NCBI GenBank assembly: GCA_965232255.1 | Contig: OZ246962.1 | Location: 3,162,001 to 3,226,000 of the forward strand | From: Endozoicomonas sp965232255 | GTDB taxonomy: Bacteria > Pseudomonadota > Gammaproteobacteria > Pseudomonadales > Endozoicomonadaceae | DNA: 64,000 nt | Direction: 5' to 3' | Part shown: in pieces, positions 1-9,317 of the stretch | Position numbering within the stretch: the stretch's first letter is position 1 | How the letters are laid out: each line of letters begins with the position of its first letter | Program-made: the position numbers and the translations under genes | Notes under the pieces: generated by a model | Databases searched by the model: none | What the model saw: the letters and a program-made list of their open reading frames with translations, nothing else | What the model was told of the DNA's origin: nothing

Positions 1-672
1 GTTGTACGGCGATTAGTCATTGAATGTGACAGGAATGTGCAAAAATTCCAAGCTGGCCAAACATATTGCGGATGCCAACTGAGGCGAGCGTGTCAGACAA
101 CTGAATTATAAGCATGCATTCGAGGATATAGAGGATATAAAGGCCGATCGTATTCTGGTTAGAATAGAGCGATTCTTCCCTATACCCGCGAGTGCACAAA
201 AAAATAATAAAAAGCACCAAACTCCCCATGCGAAACACCGATCAAATTCTGTGCATATCGCGAAAGCTCCAATAAGGTCTGTGTGAGCATCGATTTTCCC
301 CAATAAACCGTCGTAACTACCACCAAAAATATCAAAAGCCACAAAAACCCTGGCAAAAAACCTGAACAACCACGAAAAAATAAGCAGTTATACGTTCTAC
401 CTAACATTGGGGACATTAATTACCCTCGTAATCATTCAGAGTTTGTGAAATGGTGCGAACATCACCGCAATATGCATAAAAAATGCCACACCATTTCTTA
501 TGGCAATAGCCGGTAATAAATCCTGAGCCAGTGGGTAAGCGAAGAAACGTTGCTGCGCTTGATCAGCACCTGAATAACAGGTTGTCGAAGTTTGAGCCGA
601 ACCCGAAGCGTGGAAAGGTGGCAAGCAAAACTACACCTGTCCGTTACTTTCAACGGGAGAAAATAGTTTAGT
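1..672. other. Left-end stretch with no supportable gene
   Basis: The minus strand has short open frames of 60-90 codons rich in hydrophobic residues. None shows a recognisable domain, a good ribosome site or a family match I can name. A plus-strand frame open from the first base to about position 135 could be the tail of a gene starting outside the window, but nothing identifies it. The last ~60 bases form the leader of the next gene, with a GGGAG element about 14 bases before its ATG. Confidence 0.4.
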
Positions 673-1803
673 ATGTACGGTATATTCAGTAGGCTTTTTC
701 AATCGACCAGCCGCGCAAGCAGGGCGGCAAGTTCCGGTGCCAACGCAGCCGCGGGTATTCGTCATGCCCAGACCAGTCGTTTTTTGGGCGAGCACACTGG
801 TCCTCAGGGCGCTGGCAGCATGCCCACTCCTAACCCATTAGGCCAAAGTCCCATGCGAGCCGCTGCCAGTCGTCTGTTGATTAGGGCTTCTGGCTCGTCA
901 AATAGTCCTTTTATTCCCTCACCCATTCCTGGTATTGGTGGCAGAGGCGGTGCTGCTAATGCGTCAGGTGGTATCCGCAGCCGTGTGCTTGCTGCTGGCC
1001 TTGGGCCGGGCAATGGCGTTTTTGTTCCTCCCTCAAACCAAAATGGCAGGCGAGCGAGCGGCGGAAGTAGCGTTGCTGCACATAGTAGTGGCCGAAGCAG
1101 CAGAAGTGGCCGAAGCAGCAGAAGTGACAGAAGCAGTGGTGCTTCTGGACACGGAAGCGGCAGTAGAGTCAATAGGCCTCCTACGGAACAAGGAAACAGC
1201 AGAAGTGACAGAAGCAGCAGAAGAGCAGGCAGCCCAGCCAGTAGTAGTGGTACTCGTGGTGCCACCGCCGCAGAACAGAGGCGTGCAGCATCGTCACCCC
1301 CTAAAGGCATACTAAAGACATCACCTCGCTCGTCTGATTACAACGGTGGTCGACACATACACTTCTCACGCGAAGTAGAGGTGCGTACTCACGAGCATTC
1401 AAGTCGGCCCTTTGATGAGAACGAGAAAGGCGCAAATAATAATGGTGGGGTGGATTTCCAGAGTTTCAGCACAAAGTACCAAGCCTTGAAAAGCGGCGCT
1501 CCTGTGACCCCCACACCATCCTCTGGGTTGCCAATCCCCAAGGTAGCCTATATGAATCCCCCGCTCCCCAGGCAACGGCAACCGATTCCAAGGCCATTCT
1601 ATGAGGCTTCTCCAGCACAAATGCCAGGCAGTTCGGGAGGGGCAAATAACCAACCGGTCTTTCCCTCTCCAAGAAGAGCCGGCCAATGGCTCCCGCTAGC
1701 CCGCAGAGCCGTTTTCCTTGACCGTAGCGGCGGTAATAATAATGGAGCTACGCAGCAGTCTCCCGCTGCACCGCCGAATGAATTTGAAGTCACTGAACTT
1801 TAG
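673..1803 (+). CDS. Disordered Ser/Arg/Gly/Pro-rich protein with PP1-docking-like motifs
   Basis: This 376-residue protein has no recognised domain, no signal peptide and no membrane segment. Its composition (Ser, Gly, Arg, Pro, Ala, Asn) suggests intrinsic disorder throughout. Residues about 138-185 are built from short SGRSSRS/SDRSS repeats, matched by repetitive DNA near 1085-1230. Residues 212-215 read GILK and 227-231 read RHIHF. In eukaryotes the same order, a SILK motif (G/S-I-L-K/R) then an RVxF motif (K/R-x-V/I-x-F/W), marks regulators that dock onto protein phosphatase 1. Asn/Gly runs occur near residues 248-254 and 354-358. The gene stands alone, followed by a hairpin and the convergent pepN. 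It could be a secreted effector or a surface or adhesive low-complexity protein. The reading frame is clear; the function is inference only. Confidence 0.6.
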   Translation: MYGIFSRLFQSTSRASRAASSGANAAAGIRHAQTSRFLGEHTGPQGAGSMPTPNPLGQSPMRAAASRLLIRASGSSNSPFIPSPIPGIGGRGGAANASGGIRSRVLAAGLGPGNGVFVPPSNQNGRRASGGSSVAAHSSGRSSRSGRSSRSDRSSGASGHGSGSRVNRPPTEQGNSRSDRSSRRAGSPASSSGTRGATAAEQRRAASSPPKGILKTSPRSSDYNGGRHIHFSREVEVRTHEHSSRPFDENEKGANNNGGVDFQSFSTKYQALKSGAPVTPTPSSGLPIPKVAYMNPPLPRQRQPIPRPFYEASPAQMPGSSGGANNQPVFPSPRRAGQWLPLARRAVFLDRSGGNNNGATQQSPAAPPNEFEVTEL

Positions 1804-1842
1804 GTGTTTACCAAATTGAGCCAAAGGTGAGCCAAAAACAGC

Positions 1843-1866
1843 CATCCGGTGGAGCCCCACCGGATG
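1843..1866. terminator. Hairpin between convergent genes
   Basis: A perfect 10-bp inverted repeat (CATCCGGTGG / CCACCGGATG) with a 4-base loop lies between the convergent ends of the disordered-protein gene and pepN. It has no following T tract on either strand, so it may be a bidirectional terminator or only an mRNA-stabilising hairpin. Confidence 0.45.
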
Positions 1867-1990
1867 AGCCCTGCTGGCAATAACCCTAACTGTGCACTTC
1901 CTCTCCTTTTCTGTCGCTTCCTGCACTTTCTTCTGACACGAGTCATTGCCAGTGCCACAGCCACGGTCAAAACGCCTGCCAACCAGAGTA

Positions 1991-4621
1991 CTAGAGGCTC
2001 TTGGTCACTACCTCAAAAACATCGGCAGATAATCCCGGTGCAGCCTTGATTCGCTCCAGCGCCTTACGCATCCGCTCGCGGCTGCCAGGCTCAAACTTGC
2101 GCCAGCGAGTCAATGGCGTCAGTAGTCGTGCAGCAATTTGCGGATTTTTCTTGTCCAGAATCAGCAACTGATCGATCAGAAACTCATAGCCCTGACCATC
2201 AATGCAGTGAAACTGCTTCATATTGCTGGCAAAACCACCCAATACGGAGCGCAGTTTGTTGGGGCTGCTGGCATCAAACACCTCGTGCTGCATCAGCGAT
2301 AGGATATGTTCCAGAGTACCCAGTGTCGGGCTGGCTGCCTGCACCAACAACCACTGATCCATCACATTGGTATCGTCACGATAACGGGCCAGAAAGTCAG
2401 CCAACACTCGTGCGACAAGAGCACGATCCTGATGGCCAGCATTGACAATAGACGACAGCGCAGAGAAACGGTCGGTCATATTGCCAGCGTCATCGTATTG
2501 CTGTTCTGCCAGGCTTAGCAGCGCCTTGTCGTCCAGACCAGAGAGGTAAGAGAGGCAGATATTTTTCAGCGCGCGCTCGGCAATATCGTCCGCTTCGGGG
2601 CGGTACGGTTTATCGGTATCCAGAGATTGCCACAGCGCTACCAGCGCCTGGCGATGAGCTGAAGCAATGGCGTGCTTCACTTGCTGACGTGCCTGGTGAA
2701 TAAACTGCGGATACACTTCCACAGCCTGTTCTGCCAGCGCAGCCTCAGAGGGCAATACCAGCATTTTGGCCTTGACGGCCAGGTCTATGGTGGTATCACT
2801 GATGATGGTGCCAAAGGCGTGGATCAAGCGCTCATCGGGAGTGCACTCGCGCCCCTGCTCCATGGCTGCCACCATCTCGTCGATAACGCCACTGGCCAGA
2901 CGCTGGCAGGCGTCCCAACGGTTAAAGTGGTCACTGTCGTGTTCCATCAAAAACAGCAGGTCATCACGAGTGTAGTTGTACTTCACTCGCACCGGGGCTG
3001 AGAAACCACGCAGTAAAGATGGCAATGGTCGTTCTTCTATGGAGTCGAAAACAAAGGTTTCCTGCACTTTGGTAACATCCAACACCTGTTCAGTATCGCC
3101 GGCACCATTGAGCACCATATCCTCCCCTTCTGCGTCAAGCAGGCCAATACGCAGCGGAATATGAAATGGCAGCTTCTCTTTCTGGCCCGGTGTGGCCGGA
3201 CAAGACTGCTCAACTGTGAGACGATACTGCTTCTGTTGTTCATCGTACTCATCACTGATCGTCAACACCGGCGTACCAGCCTGACTATACCAGCGGCGAA
3301 ACTGTTGCAGGTCGCGTCCGGAGGCATCTTCCATGGCTTTGATAAAGTCTTCGCAGGTGACCGCCTGGCCATCATGACGCTCAAAGTACAGGTCAGAACC
3401 TTGGCGAAAATCCTCTGCCCCAAGCAAGCCGTGGATCATCCGCACCACTTCAGCGCCTTTTTCATAGACGGTCACAGTGTAAAAGTTAGCTATCTCAATA
3501 AACGACTCAGGACGTACAGGGTGTGCCATGGGGCCAGCATCTTCAGCAAACTGGGCAGTACGCAAAACCGTAACATCTTCGATGCGTTTGACGCCTCGGG
3601 AGTTCATGTCAGCGGAAAACTCTGAGTCACGAAATACCGTGAACCCCTCTTTCAGACTGAGCTGGAACCAGTCCCGACAAGTGACCCGGTTGCCAGACCA
3701 GTTATGGAAGTATTCGTGGGCGACAATGGCCTCCACGCGCTGAAAACGGTCATCGGTGGCAGTTGCCGGGCTGGCCAGTACGCAGGCGGAGTTAAAGATA
3801 TTCAGCCCTTTGTTTTCCATGGCCCCCATATTGAAGTGGTCCACGGCGACAATCATGAAAATATCCAGGTCGTATTCGCGCCCATAAACCTCTTCATCCC
3901 AGCGCATGGACTTTTTCAGGGAGTTCATGGCGTGGTCGCACTGGTCAATGTTGTGCGCCTCGGTAAAGATACGCAACGTCACCTGACGACCACTCATGGT
4001 GATGAAGTGATCTTCCACATATTGCAAATCACCGGCCACCAGAGCAAACAAGTAGCTGGGCTTTTTGAATGGGTCTTCCCAGGTAACAAAATGACGACCG
4101 TCGTCCAGCTCGCCGCGCTCGACATCGTTACCGTTGGAGAGCAACACCGGATAGGCAGACTTGTCAGCAGTAATGCGCGTGGTAAAGCGGGACATCACAT
4201 CCGGGCGGTCCAGATACCAGGTGATCTTGCGAAAGCCTTCTGCCTCGCACTGGGTACAAAACATGCCGTTGGACTTATATAACCCTTCCAGCGAGGTGTT
4301 GTCCTGGGGGCGAATACGACTTACGGTTTTCAGCACGAAATTCTGACCAGGTGCCGTTAATGTCAGCTGGCCATTAACCAGCTGAAAATCGGCAAAAGGC
4401 TGATTGTCCAGTTCAACCGCCAACAACTCCAAGTCATCTCCCACCAGCACCAGCTCGGGCAAATCAGTTGACGGATGGTCGGGATTGTGCCGGATACTGA
4501 GTGTGCCAGTTACCAGGGCATGGTCTTCGTAGAGATCCACGTTAAGGTCGGTGTGGTCAATCCAGTAGTCTGGTGCCCGGTAATCTTTCAGGTAGATGGC
4601 TTTGGGTTGGGAGTCTTGCAT
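1991..4621 (-). CDS. pepN: Aminopeptidase N (M1 zinc metallopeptidase)
   Basis: PepN removes N-terminal residues from peptides in the cytoplasm and finishes ATP-dependent protein breakdown. The 876-residue product has the normal length of proteobacterial PepN. The exopeptidase motif GAMEN is near residue 264. The zinc site HEYFHNW is near residue 303, with the third ligand Glu about 20 residues on in LKEGFTVFRD. The long alpha-helical C-terminal domain is complete. The start is an ATG 30 bp downstream of the DUF2797 gene on the same strand, so the two are probably co-transcribed. The order nadK, glpG, yeaC-like, DUF2797, pepN resembles the arrangement known in Pseudomonas. Nothing is unusual about the gene. 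Confidence 0.97.
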   Translation of the reverse strand: MQDSQPKAIYLKDYRAPDYWIDHTDLNVDLYEDHALVTGTLSIRHNPDHPSTDLPELVLVGDDLELLAVELDNQPFADFQLVNGQLTLTAPGQNFVLKTVSRIRPQDNTSLEGLYKSNGMFCTQCEAEGFRKITWYLDRPDVMSRFTTRITADKSAYPVLLSNGNDVERGELDDGRHFVTWEDPFKKPSYLFALVAGDLQYVEDHFITMSGRQVTLRIFTEAHNIDQCDHAMNSLKKSMRWDEEVYGREYDLDIFMIVAVDHFNMGAMENKGLNIFNSACVLASPATATDDRFQRVEAIVAHEYFHNWSGNRVTCRDWFQLSLKEGFTVFRDSEFSADMNSRGVKRIEDVTVLRTAQFAEDAGPMAHPVRPESFIEIANFYTVTVYEKGAEVVRMIHGLLGAEDFRQGSDLYFERHDGQAVTCEDFIKAMEDASGRDLQQFRRWYSQAGTPVLTISDEYDEQQKQYRLTVEQSCPATPGQKEKLPFHIPLRIGLLDAEGEDMVLNGAGDTEQVLDVTKVQETFVFDSIEERPLPSLLRGFSAPVRVKYNYTRDDLLFLMEHDSDHFNRWDACQRLASGVIDEMVAAMEQGRECTPDERLIHAFGTIISDTTIDLAVKAKMLVLPSEAALAEQAVEVYPQFIHQARQQVKHAIASAHRQALVALWQSLDTDKPYRPEADDIAERALKNICLSYLSGLDDKALLSLAEQQYDDAGNMTDRFSALSSIVNAGHQDRALVARVLADFLARYRDDTNVMDQWLLVQAASPTLGTLEHILSLMQHEVFDASSPNKLRSVLGGFASNMKQFHCIDGQGYEFLIDQLLILDKKNPQIAARLLTPLTRWRKFEPGSRERMRKALERIKAAPGLSADVFEVVTKSL

Positions 4622-4651
4622 GGTATGGATCCTGATATTGTTTGTTGCGAA

Positions 4652-5506
4652 TCAGTAAGCTGTCACTCGCACCTGGTAGGCGGAGTGTTTGCGAATATTG
4701 ATGACGCCGGTATCCAGCAACAGGTATTGACCTTTAATGCCCAGGAGCGTGCCCTCGATCAATGCCTGTTTGTCAAACGATTGAGAGATGACCTTGACCG
4801 GGTATTCCAGCACCGGGTAGTCAATCGCCAGCACAGTTCTGGTTTCATCCGGCTGAATGGCCTGGATACCAAACTGCTCTTGCAGTTCGGTTATACGACT
4901 GGCGTTCATGGCCAGCAACTCCTGGGCACTGGCCGGCAAATCCAGCGGTTCTGCCGGCCCCTTGAGCATGGCGCGCCAGTTGGTCCGGTCGTTGATAAAT
5001 TCCTTGAACAACACTTCCAGCAAACCGGACTGCTGTCGGGTAGCAACGCGGATAAAAGCCATAGCCTGGCTCGCACCCTGGTCAATCCAGCGGGTGGGCA
5101 CCTGCGTAGCGCGGGTAATGCCCACTTTCAAGCCCGATGAGTTGGCGAGATAGACGACGTGTTCCGTCATACAGAATTGCTCACCCCAGGCAGGGTCGCG
5201 ACACGTGCCCTGATGGTAATGGCATTTCTCTGGGCTGACGATACAGCTATCGCACTGGGGCAGTTTGCGAAAGCAAGGATAACAGTAGCCCTGATTGAAA
5301 CTTTTTTTGGTTTTGCGCCCGCAGTGACAACAGTGGATCTCACCGAGGTATTCCATGGATAACCGACGACCGAGCAATTCATTCAGCGGCAACAACTGCT
5401 CACCGACGGGCAACTGGTAGCTGACCGGCTGGTCGCTCGACAGTTGCGCATGCATTTTGCCCAGCGCTCCGGTTAGAGCACTTGTAGATTGGATATGTTC
5501 AGTCAC
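4652..5506 (-). CDS. DUF2797 family protein
   Basis: A 284-residue protein of the DUF2797 family, which has no established biochemical role. Cysteine pairs lie near residues 59-90 (CHCGR, CYPCFRK, CDSC) and continue to CHYHQGTC near residue 97, suggesting one or two bound zinc ions. The middle, from VYLANSSGLKVGITR to WIDQGAS, is the family's most conserved stretch and recalls GIY-YIG-like folds (YLA...KVGIT). That resemblance is my inference and catalysis is not shown. It lies just upstream of pepN and 60 bp downstream of the yeaC-like gene, all on the minus strand, so an operon is likely. The start is an ATG at 5506. Confidence 0.85.
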   Translation of the reverse strand: MTEHIQSTSALTGALGKMHAQLSSDQPVSYQLPVGEQLLPLNELLGRRLSMEYLGEIHCCHCGRKTKKSFNQGYCYPCFRKLPQCDSCIVSPEKCHYHQGTCRDPAWGEQFCMTEHVVYLANSSGLKVGITRATQVPTRWIDQGASQAMAFIRVATRQQSGLLEVLFKEFINDRTNWRAMLKGPAEPLDLPASAQELLAMNASRITELQEQFGIQAIQPDETRTVLAIDYPVLEYPVKVISQSFDKQALIEGTLLGIKGQYLLLDTGVINIRKHSAYQVRVTAY

Positions 5507-5566
5507 AGCAGCACTCTTGAATCAGCGTTGTGAATATATACGACATTAGTATTGTAAATATGGTAT

Positions 5567-5824
5567 TCATTTTTTGCAGCGAAAGATGGTGGCTGCGCTA
5601 TCAGCAGTGTCTTTTACTGACGACGGGCATTTGGCTGGCATAAACCCAACTCGCTCAGACTCCGGCAAGTTGTCGTGTTCGTAGACGATCACTGCCTGCA
5701 AACTGGCTTCGCGCTCCTGATTAGTCAGCGGACGGCCATCAGGCCATTTGCCAATTTCCAGCGCCGTTCGCAGAGTCTGATGGATAGTCGGCGTCATGTG
5801 CTGCAAAAAGGTATCAAGCCGCAT
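5567..5824 (-). CDS. YeaC-like DUF1315 protein
   Basis: An 85-residue protein matching the YeaC/DUF1315 family. Typical features are an N-terminal helix, then ELGKWPDG-like (here EIGKWPDGRPLT) and QAVIVYEHDN...PESERVGF. The role is unknown. I chose the ATG at 5824, 11 bp inside the end of glpG, rather than the longer frame to 5947, because family members start at this Met and the overlap is typical of translational coupling. The C-terminus has two cysteines and a basic tail. It sits between glpG and DUF2797 in the pepN cluster. Confidence 0.8.
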   Translation of the reverse strand: MRLDTFLQHMTPTIHQTLRTALEIGKWPDGRPLTNQEREASLQAVIVYEHDNLPESERVGFMPAKCPSSVKDTADSAATIFRCKK

Positions 5825-6686
5825 GGTCTTTTCTCCCTGACAGCCCGGCCACGGCCCCGAGCAGAGCGCCAGCCAGCAGACCCCCGACATGGGCGGCATT
5901 GGCCATATTGCCAAAACCGATGCTGCCCAGCACGCCGGTGAAACCAATAACCAGCCACGCCAGCATCACGCCGTAATATATGGACGGCAGACCAAATTGC
6001 CAGTGACGATCAACTTTTTCCCGTACCATGCAATAACCCATCAGACCATAAACGACACCGGAAAAACCACCAAAAATCGCCACATTGCCGCCCCAGAAAT
6101 ACTGGGATAAGTTGGAGACCACAGCAGTAAACAAAATGATAACCAACAGGTTCCAACTGCCCTGATATTGCTCCAGACGCCCACCGAAAATATAAAGACC
6201 GAGCATATTAAAGGCCAGGTGAGACAGGCCAAAATGCAGCAGGACCGGACTCAGCACACGCCAGTACTGCCCATGCTCCATCCCTAAGGTGAAATTGCCA
6301 AAATAGATGTAACCATCGACCACCTCAAATGGCACAAAGGAGAACCAGGCTGTGGTCTGCCAGTCATCGCCGCCCCGGGTGATCAGCGCCACCAGCAAAC
6401 AGGCAAAAATAGACAACGTGGTGACTGGCATCTGTCGCCAGGGGATATGGCGGAGCATCCCGCCGGGATCCAGGCCACGGCGCGGCGGCGCAGTGGGGAG
6501 ATCCAGCGTGCCAGCAGACCACTGTTGATAAAGATTAACGATGATGTCTGACTCCTCGGCACTGATGGTCCAAAGTACCTGTTTGCCCGACTCTTCGGTA
6601 ATCCTGTGGGGAATGCCCCGCCTATGCAAAAACCAGGAAAAATCGCTCAGATCGACATTCCCGGGTAGTTCCAGTGCCCTGTGCAT
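5814..6686 (-). CDS. glpG: Rhomboid intramembrane serine protease
   Basis: An inner-membrane protease that cleaves transmembrane substrates. The product (~290 residues) has an N-terminal cytoplasmic GlpG-type domain (to about residue 70), a linker, then six hydrophobic segments. The catalytic Ser lies in FGGFSGVVYG (GxSG) and the catalytic His in NAAHVGGLLAG. The rhomboid HxxxN-type segment appears as HLAFNMLGLYIFGG. The longest frame begins at a TTG inside nadK. I prefer the ATG at 6686, which follows an AGAAAGGA ribosome site and leaves a 29-bp gap from nadK. The end overlaps the yeaC-like gene by 11 bp. Confidence 0.9.
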   Translation of the reverse strand: MHRALELPGNVDLSDFSWFLHRRGIPHRITEESGKQVLWTISAEESDIIVNLYQQWSAGTLDLPTAPPRRGLDPGGMLRHIPWRQMPVTTLSIFACLLVALITRGGDDWQTTAWFSFVPFEVVDGYIYFGNFTLGMEHGQYWRVLSPVLLHFGLSHLAFNMLGLYIFGGRLEQYQGSWNLLVIILFTAVVSNLSQYFWGGNVAIFGGFSGVVYGLMGYCMVREKVDRHWQFGLPSIYYGVMLAWLVIGFTGVLGSIGFGNMANAAHVGGLLAGALLGAVAGLSGRKDHAA

Positions 6687-6715
6687 AGCGTGTAATAAAG
6701 TCCTTTCTCTGGTAA

Positions 6716-7600
6716 TTAACAGCGCTCTTCCTGGTAATTCCAACGCAGTTTGGAGCGACAGGATTCGTAAAAATTATGATTCAGCGGGTGCAGCAGCTTC
6801 AGGCTGCGAGACTTTTTATGGATGGTGATTTCATCGCCGGGCGCAGAGGTGATGTGAATCTGTCCGTCACAGCTCACCTGCGGACAAATGGTGTTTTCCG
6901 GGCGAATCACCAGCTTCAGCTCACTGTCACCATCCACCACCAGCGGGCGATTGGTGAGCATGTGCGGGTACATGGGCACCAGCACAATGGCATCAAGCCT
7001 GGGGTGCATGATCGGGCCGCCGCCGGAGAGCGCATAGGCCGTGGAGCCGGTGGGTGTGGCAATGATCAGGCCGTCCGCCCGTTGTTGGTAAACAAATTGC
7101 CCGTCAATGTAGAGTTCAAACTCGATAATGCGGGTGGACTGCCCGGGATGCAGCACCACATCGTTGAGTGCATCGCCCTGCCCGATCACTTTGCCCTGGC
7201 GCCGGACTCTGGCTTCCAGTAAAAAACGACTCTCGGCCAGATAACGTCCGTCGAGCACTTCGGTTAATTGCTCTTCCAGTTCATCCGGTGAGATATCGGT
7301 GAGAAAACCCAGGCGGCCGCGATTGATGCCAATCACCGGAATGTTGTGCTGCGCCAGCATTCTTGCAGCGCCAAGCATGCTGCCATCGCCACCGACGACT
7401 ATCAGCAGATCACACTGCGGACCCATCTGTTCAAGGTTGACTCGGGCGAATGAATGCTCGGGCAGCAGGTTGTCCAGCTGTTCATCGAGCAGGACAGTGA
7501 TACCCCGCTGCTGCAAAAAAGTGGCCAGATGCGCCAGAGTATCCACCACCTGGGCGCGTCCCTGGCGGCCAGTTACTCCGACGGTTTTGAAGTGTTCCAT
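6716..7600 (-). CDS. nadK: NAD kinase
   Basis: Phosphorylates NAD to NADP in the cytoplasm. The 294-residue length is normal. The signature VVGGDGSMLGAAR near residue 66 holds the GGDG motif whose Asp is catalytic, followed by GINRGRLGFLTD and by TPTGSTAYALSGGGP, the conserved nucleotide-binding loops. The ATG at 7600 is the first gene of the minus-strand run nadK-glpG-yeaC-DUF2797-pepN. The divergent DUF1853 gene starts about 80 bp away, so the 7601-7680 gap should hold promoters for both directions. Confidence 0.97.
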   Translation of the reverse strand: MEHFKTVGVTGRQGRAQVVDTLAHLATFLQQRGITVLLDEQLDNLLPEHSFARVNLEQMGPQCDLLIVVGGDGSMLGAARMLAQHNIPVIGINRGRLGFLTDISPDELEEQLTEVLDGRYLAESRFLLEARVRRQGKVIGQGDALNDVVLHPGQSTRIIEFELYIDGQFVYQQRADGLIIATPTGSTAYALSGGGPIMHPRLDAIVLVPMYPHMLTNRPLVVDGDSELKLVIRPENTICPQVSCDGQIHITSAPGDEITIHKKSRSLKLLHPLNHNFYESCRSKLRWNYQEERC

Positions 7601-7680
7601 AAACTCAGTGTTGTCGCCTTGGATTGTGGGTTAGTATAAGCCAGTCATAGCCGGATTATTACACCAGAGCGTGCACCACA

Positions 7681-8628
7681 TTGCATCACCAGTGCAACAA
7701 ACAAAAGACATTGCAGCAGGCGCTGTTGTGGATTCAGAACAATCCGCCACTGTTTCAGCGCCAGGCGAACCCATTGTGTTTAGACCATCCCTTGCCAGCA
7801 AATACTCAACCGGTGCCCACTGACAACCTACCATTGGCCAGTCTGATTGCCCGAATTCAAGAGAAAAATAATCCGCTGCTGGGCATTTTTTATGAAACCC
7901 TGTGGCAGTTCCTATTGAACCAACTGGAGCAAACCCGTGTGCTGGCTGCCAACTTGCAGGTTAATAACGATCAGCAGGTGACAGTAGGCGAATATGATCT
8001 GCTGTATCAATGCTATGGGCAGATTTTTCACCGCGAATTGGCGGTGAAATTTTACCTGGGCGTGCCGGGATGTGATCACCACCCCGATGCCTGGTGTCAG
8101 TGGGTTGGCCCCGGACTGAGAGACCGGCTGGACTGGAAAATGACGCGCCTGCTGCATCACCAGGCCATTCTGAGCGATACCAGTGCCGGGCGAAAAACGC
8201 TACAGGCACAGGGCATTCGCTGGCCGGTCAAGAAAGAAATTCTGCTTCAGGGACGACTGTTCTATCCGCTATTAAACGACAATAGACGTTTGATACTGAA
8301 CGACATTGATCATCTCGATTGGACAAACCCGTTTCCAGCACCGCAAGGCTGCAATCCCCACCATTGGCGCGGCCACTGGCTGACCACCAGCCAACTGGTG
8401 GCAAGCACCCGAAACACGACACTGAGCTACCAGATTCCCGATAAATGCCAATGGCTGAACCACTGGCCTGACAGCCCCTATATTAATCGGGAAAATCTGT
8501 TGCAACGCCTTACCAGTCAACCGGTATACATTCGGACACTGGATGAAGCGGGTAAACAGTTGCACTTGTTTGTGGTGCCGGATGACTGGCCTGACAGAGC
8601 ATTACAAGTTGCTCGACAAAGCCGCTAA
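7681..8628 (+). CDS. DUF1853 family protein
   Basis: A protein of up to 315 residues matching DUF1853. It has an N-terminal WIQNNPPLF-like motif, then LGIFYETLWQFLL, and a conserved block, VKFYLGVPG...WVGPGLRDRLDWKM. Family function is unknown, and no catalytic motif stands out to me. The frame opens at a TTG (7681) with no clear ribosome site; another TTG at 7711 is possible and no in-frame ATG lies nearby, so the start is uncertain. It is divergent from nadK, an arrangement also familiar in other gammaproteobacteria. Confidence 0.8.
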   Translation: MHHQCNKQKTLQQALLWIQNNPPLFQRQANPLCLDHPLPANTQPVPTDNLPLASLIARIQEKNNPLLGIFYETLWQFLLNQLEQTRVLAANLQVNNDQQVTVGEYDLLYQCYGQIFHRELAVKFYLGVPGCDHHPDAWCQWVGPGLRDRLDWKMTRLLHHQAILSDTSAGRKTLQAQGIRWPVKKEILLQGRLFYPLLNDNRRLILNDIDHLDWTNPFPAPQGCNPHHWRGHWLTTSQLVASTRNTTLSYQIPDKCQWLNHWPDSPYINRENLLQRLTSQPVYIRTLDEAGKQLHLFVVPDDWPDRALQVARQSR

Positions 8629-8696
8629 ATGGGACGTTCTTGGAGTCCGGGCAAAATGACGGCATAATACGTCCCCCGCAAATTGGTATTCCCCCC

Positions 8697-9284
8697 ATGA
8701 CAACCGAACAGAATTTGCTGCAGCGCAGCGGCGCACATTGCGAACTGTGCAGCGCCACAGACGATCTGCATGTTTTTGCCGTAGCTCCAGCCAGTGATAC
8801 TAGCGACCCTGACCAGTGCGTCTTGATCTGCCAGCAATGCCATGGCCAGATCACTCAATCCCATACCGTCAATGCCAACCACTGGCGCTGCCTGAACGAC
8901 AGCATGTGGAGCCAGGTGCCTGCCGTGCAGGTGATGGCCTTTCGGATGCTGAGCCGTCTGACCAGCGAAGACTGGGCGCGGGACTTGCTCGACATGATGT
9001 ATCTGGACGATGAAACACGACAATGGGCAGATGCTGGTGTGGATGCTGGGATAGAAAGCAGCGACGAATCTGACGCTCCGACGCTGGACAGCAATGGCAG
9101 TGTGCTGAGCACTGGCGATACCGTAACGCTGATCAAGGACTTGCCGGTAAAAGGCGCAGGCTTTACCGCCAAGCGTGGCACAGCGGTGCGTAACATCGCC
9201 CTGACCAGCAATCCTGAACAGATTGAAGGTCGAGTGAACGGTGTGCGTATTGTCCTGTTGACCAAATATCTGAAAAAAGCCTGA
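8697..9284 (+). CDS. PhnA/YjdM-like zinc-ribbon protein
   Basis: A ~195-residue member of the PhnA (YjdM) family, historically called 'alkylphosphonate uptake protein', though that role is not supported biochemically. An N-terminal zinc ribbon is visible as CELC near residue 16 and CQQCHG near residue 46. The C-terminal ~65 residues (VLSTGDTVTLIKDLPVKGAG...VNGVRIVLLTKYLKKA) are the conserved small beta-barrel domain. I start it at the ATG at 8697 because the domain begins right after it; the longer frame from 8640 overlaps nothing known. It lies 68 bp after the DUF1853 gene. Confidence 0.85.
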   Translation: MTTEQNLLQRSGAHCELCSATDDLHVFAVAPASDTSDPDQCVLICQQCHGQITQSHTVNANHWRCLNDSMWSQVPAVQVMAFRMLSRLTSEDWARDLLDMMYLDDETRQWADAGVDAGIESSDESDAPTLDSNGSVLSTGDTVTLIKDLPVKGAGFTAKRGTAVRNIALTSNPEQIEGRVNGVRIVLLTKYLKKA

Positions 9285-9317
9285 AAAAAGCCTGATGATT
9301 GTCGTACGACAGTTTTC

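Noticed and set aside
804..1310. 168-codon Leu/Pro-rich open frame on the minus strand
   Set aside because: It mirrors the low-complexity Ser/Arg/Gly gene on the other strand; the composition is what such repeats give in antisense, and there is no ribosome site.
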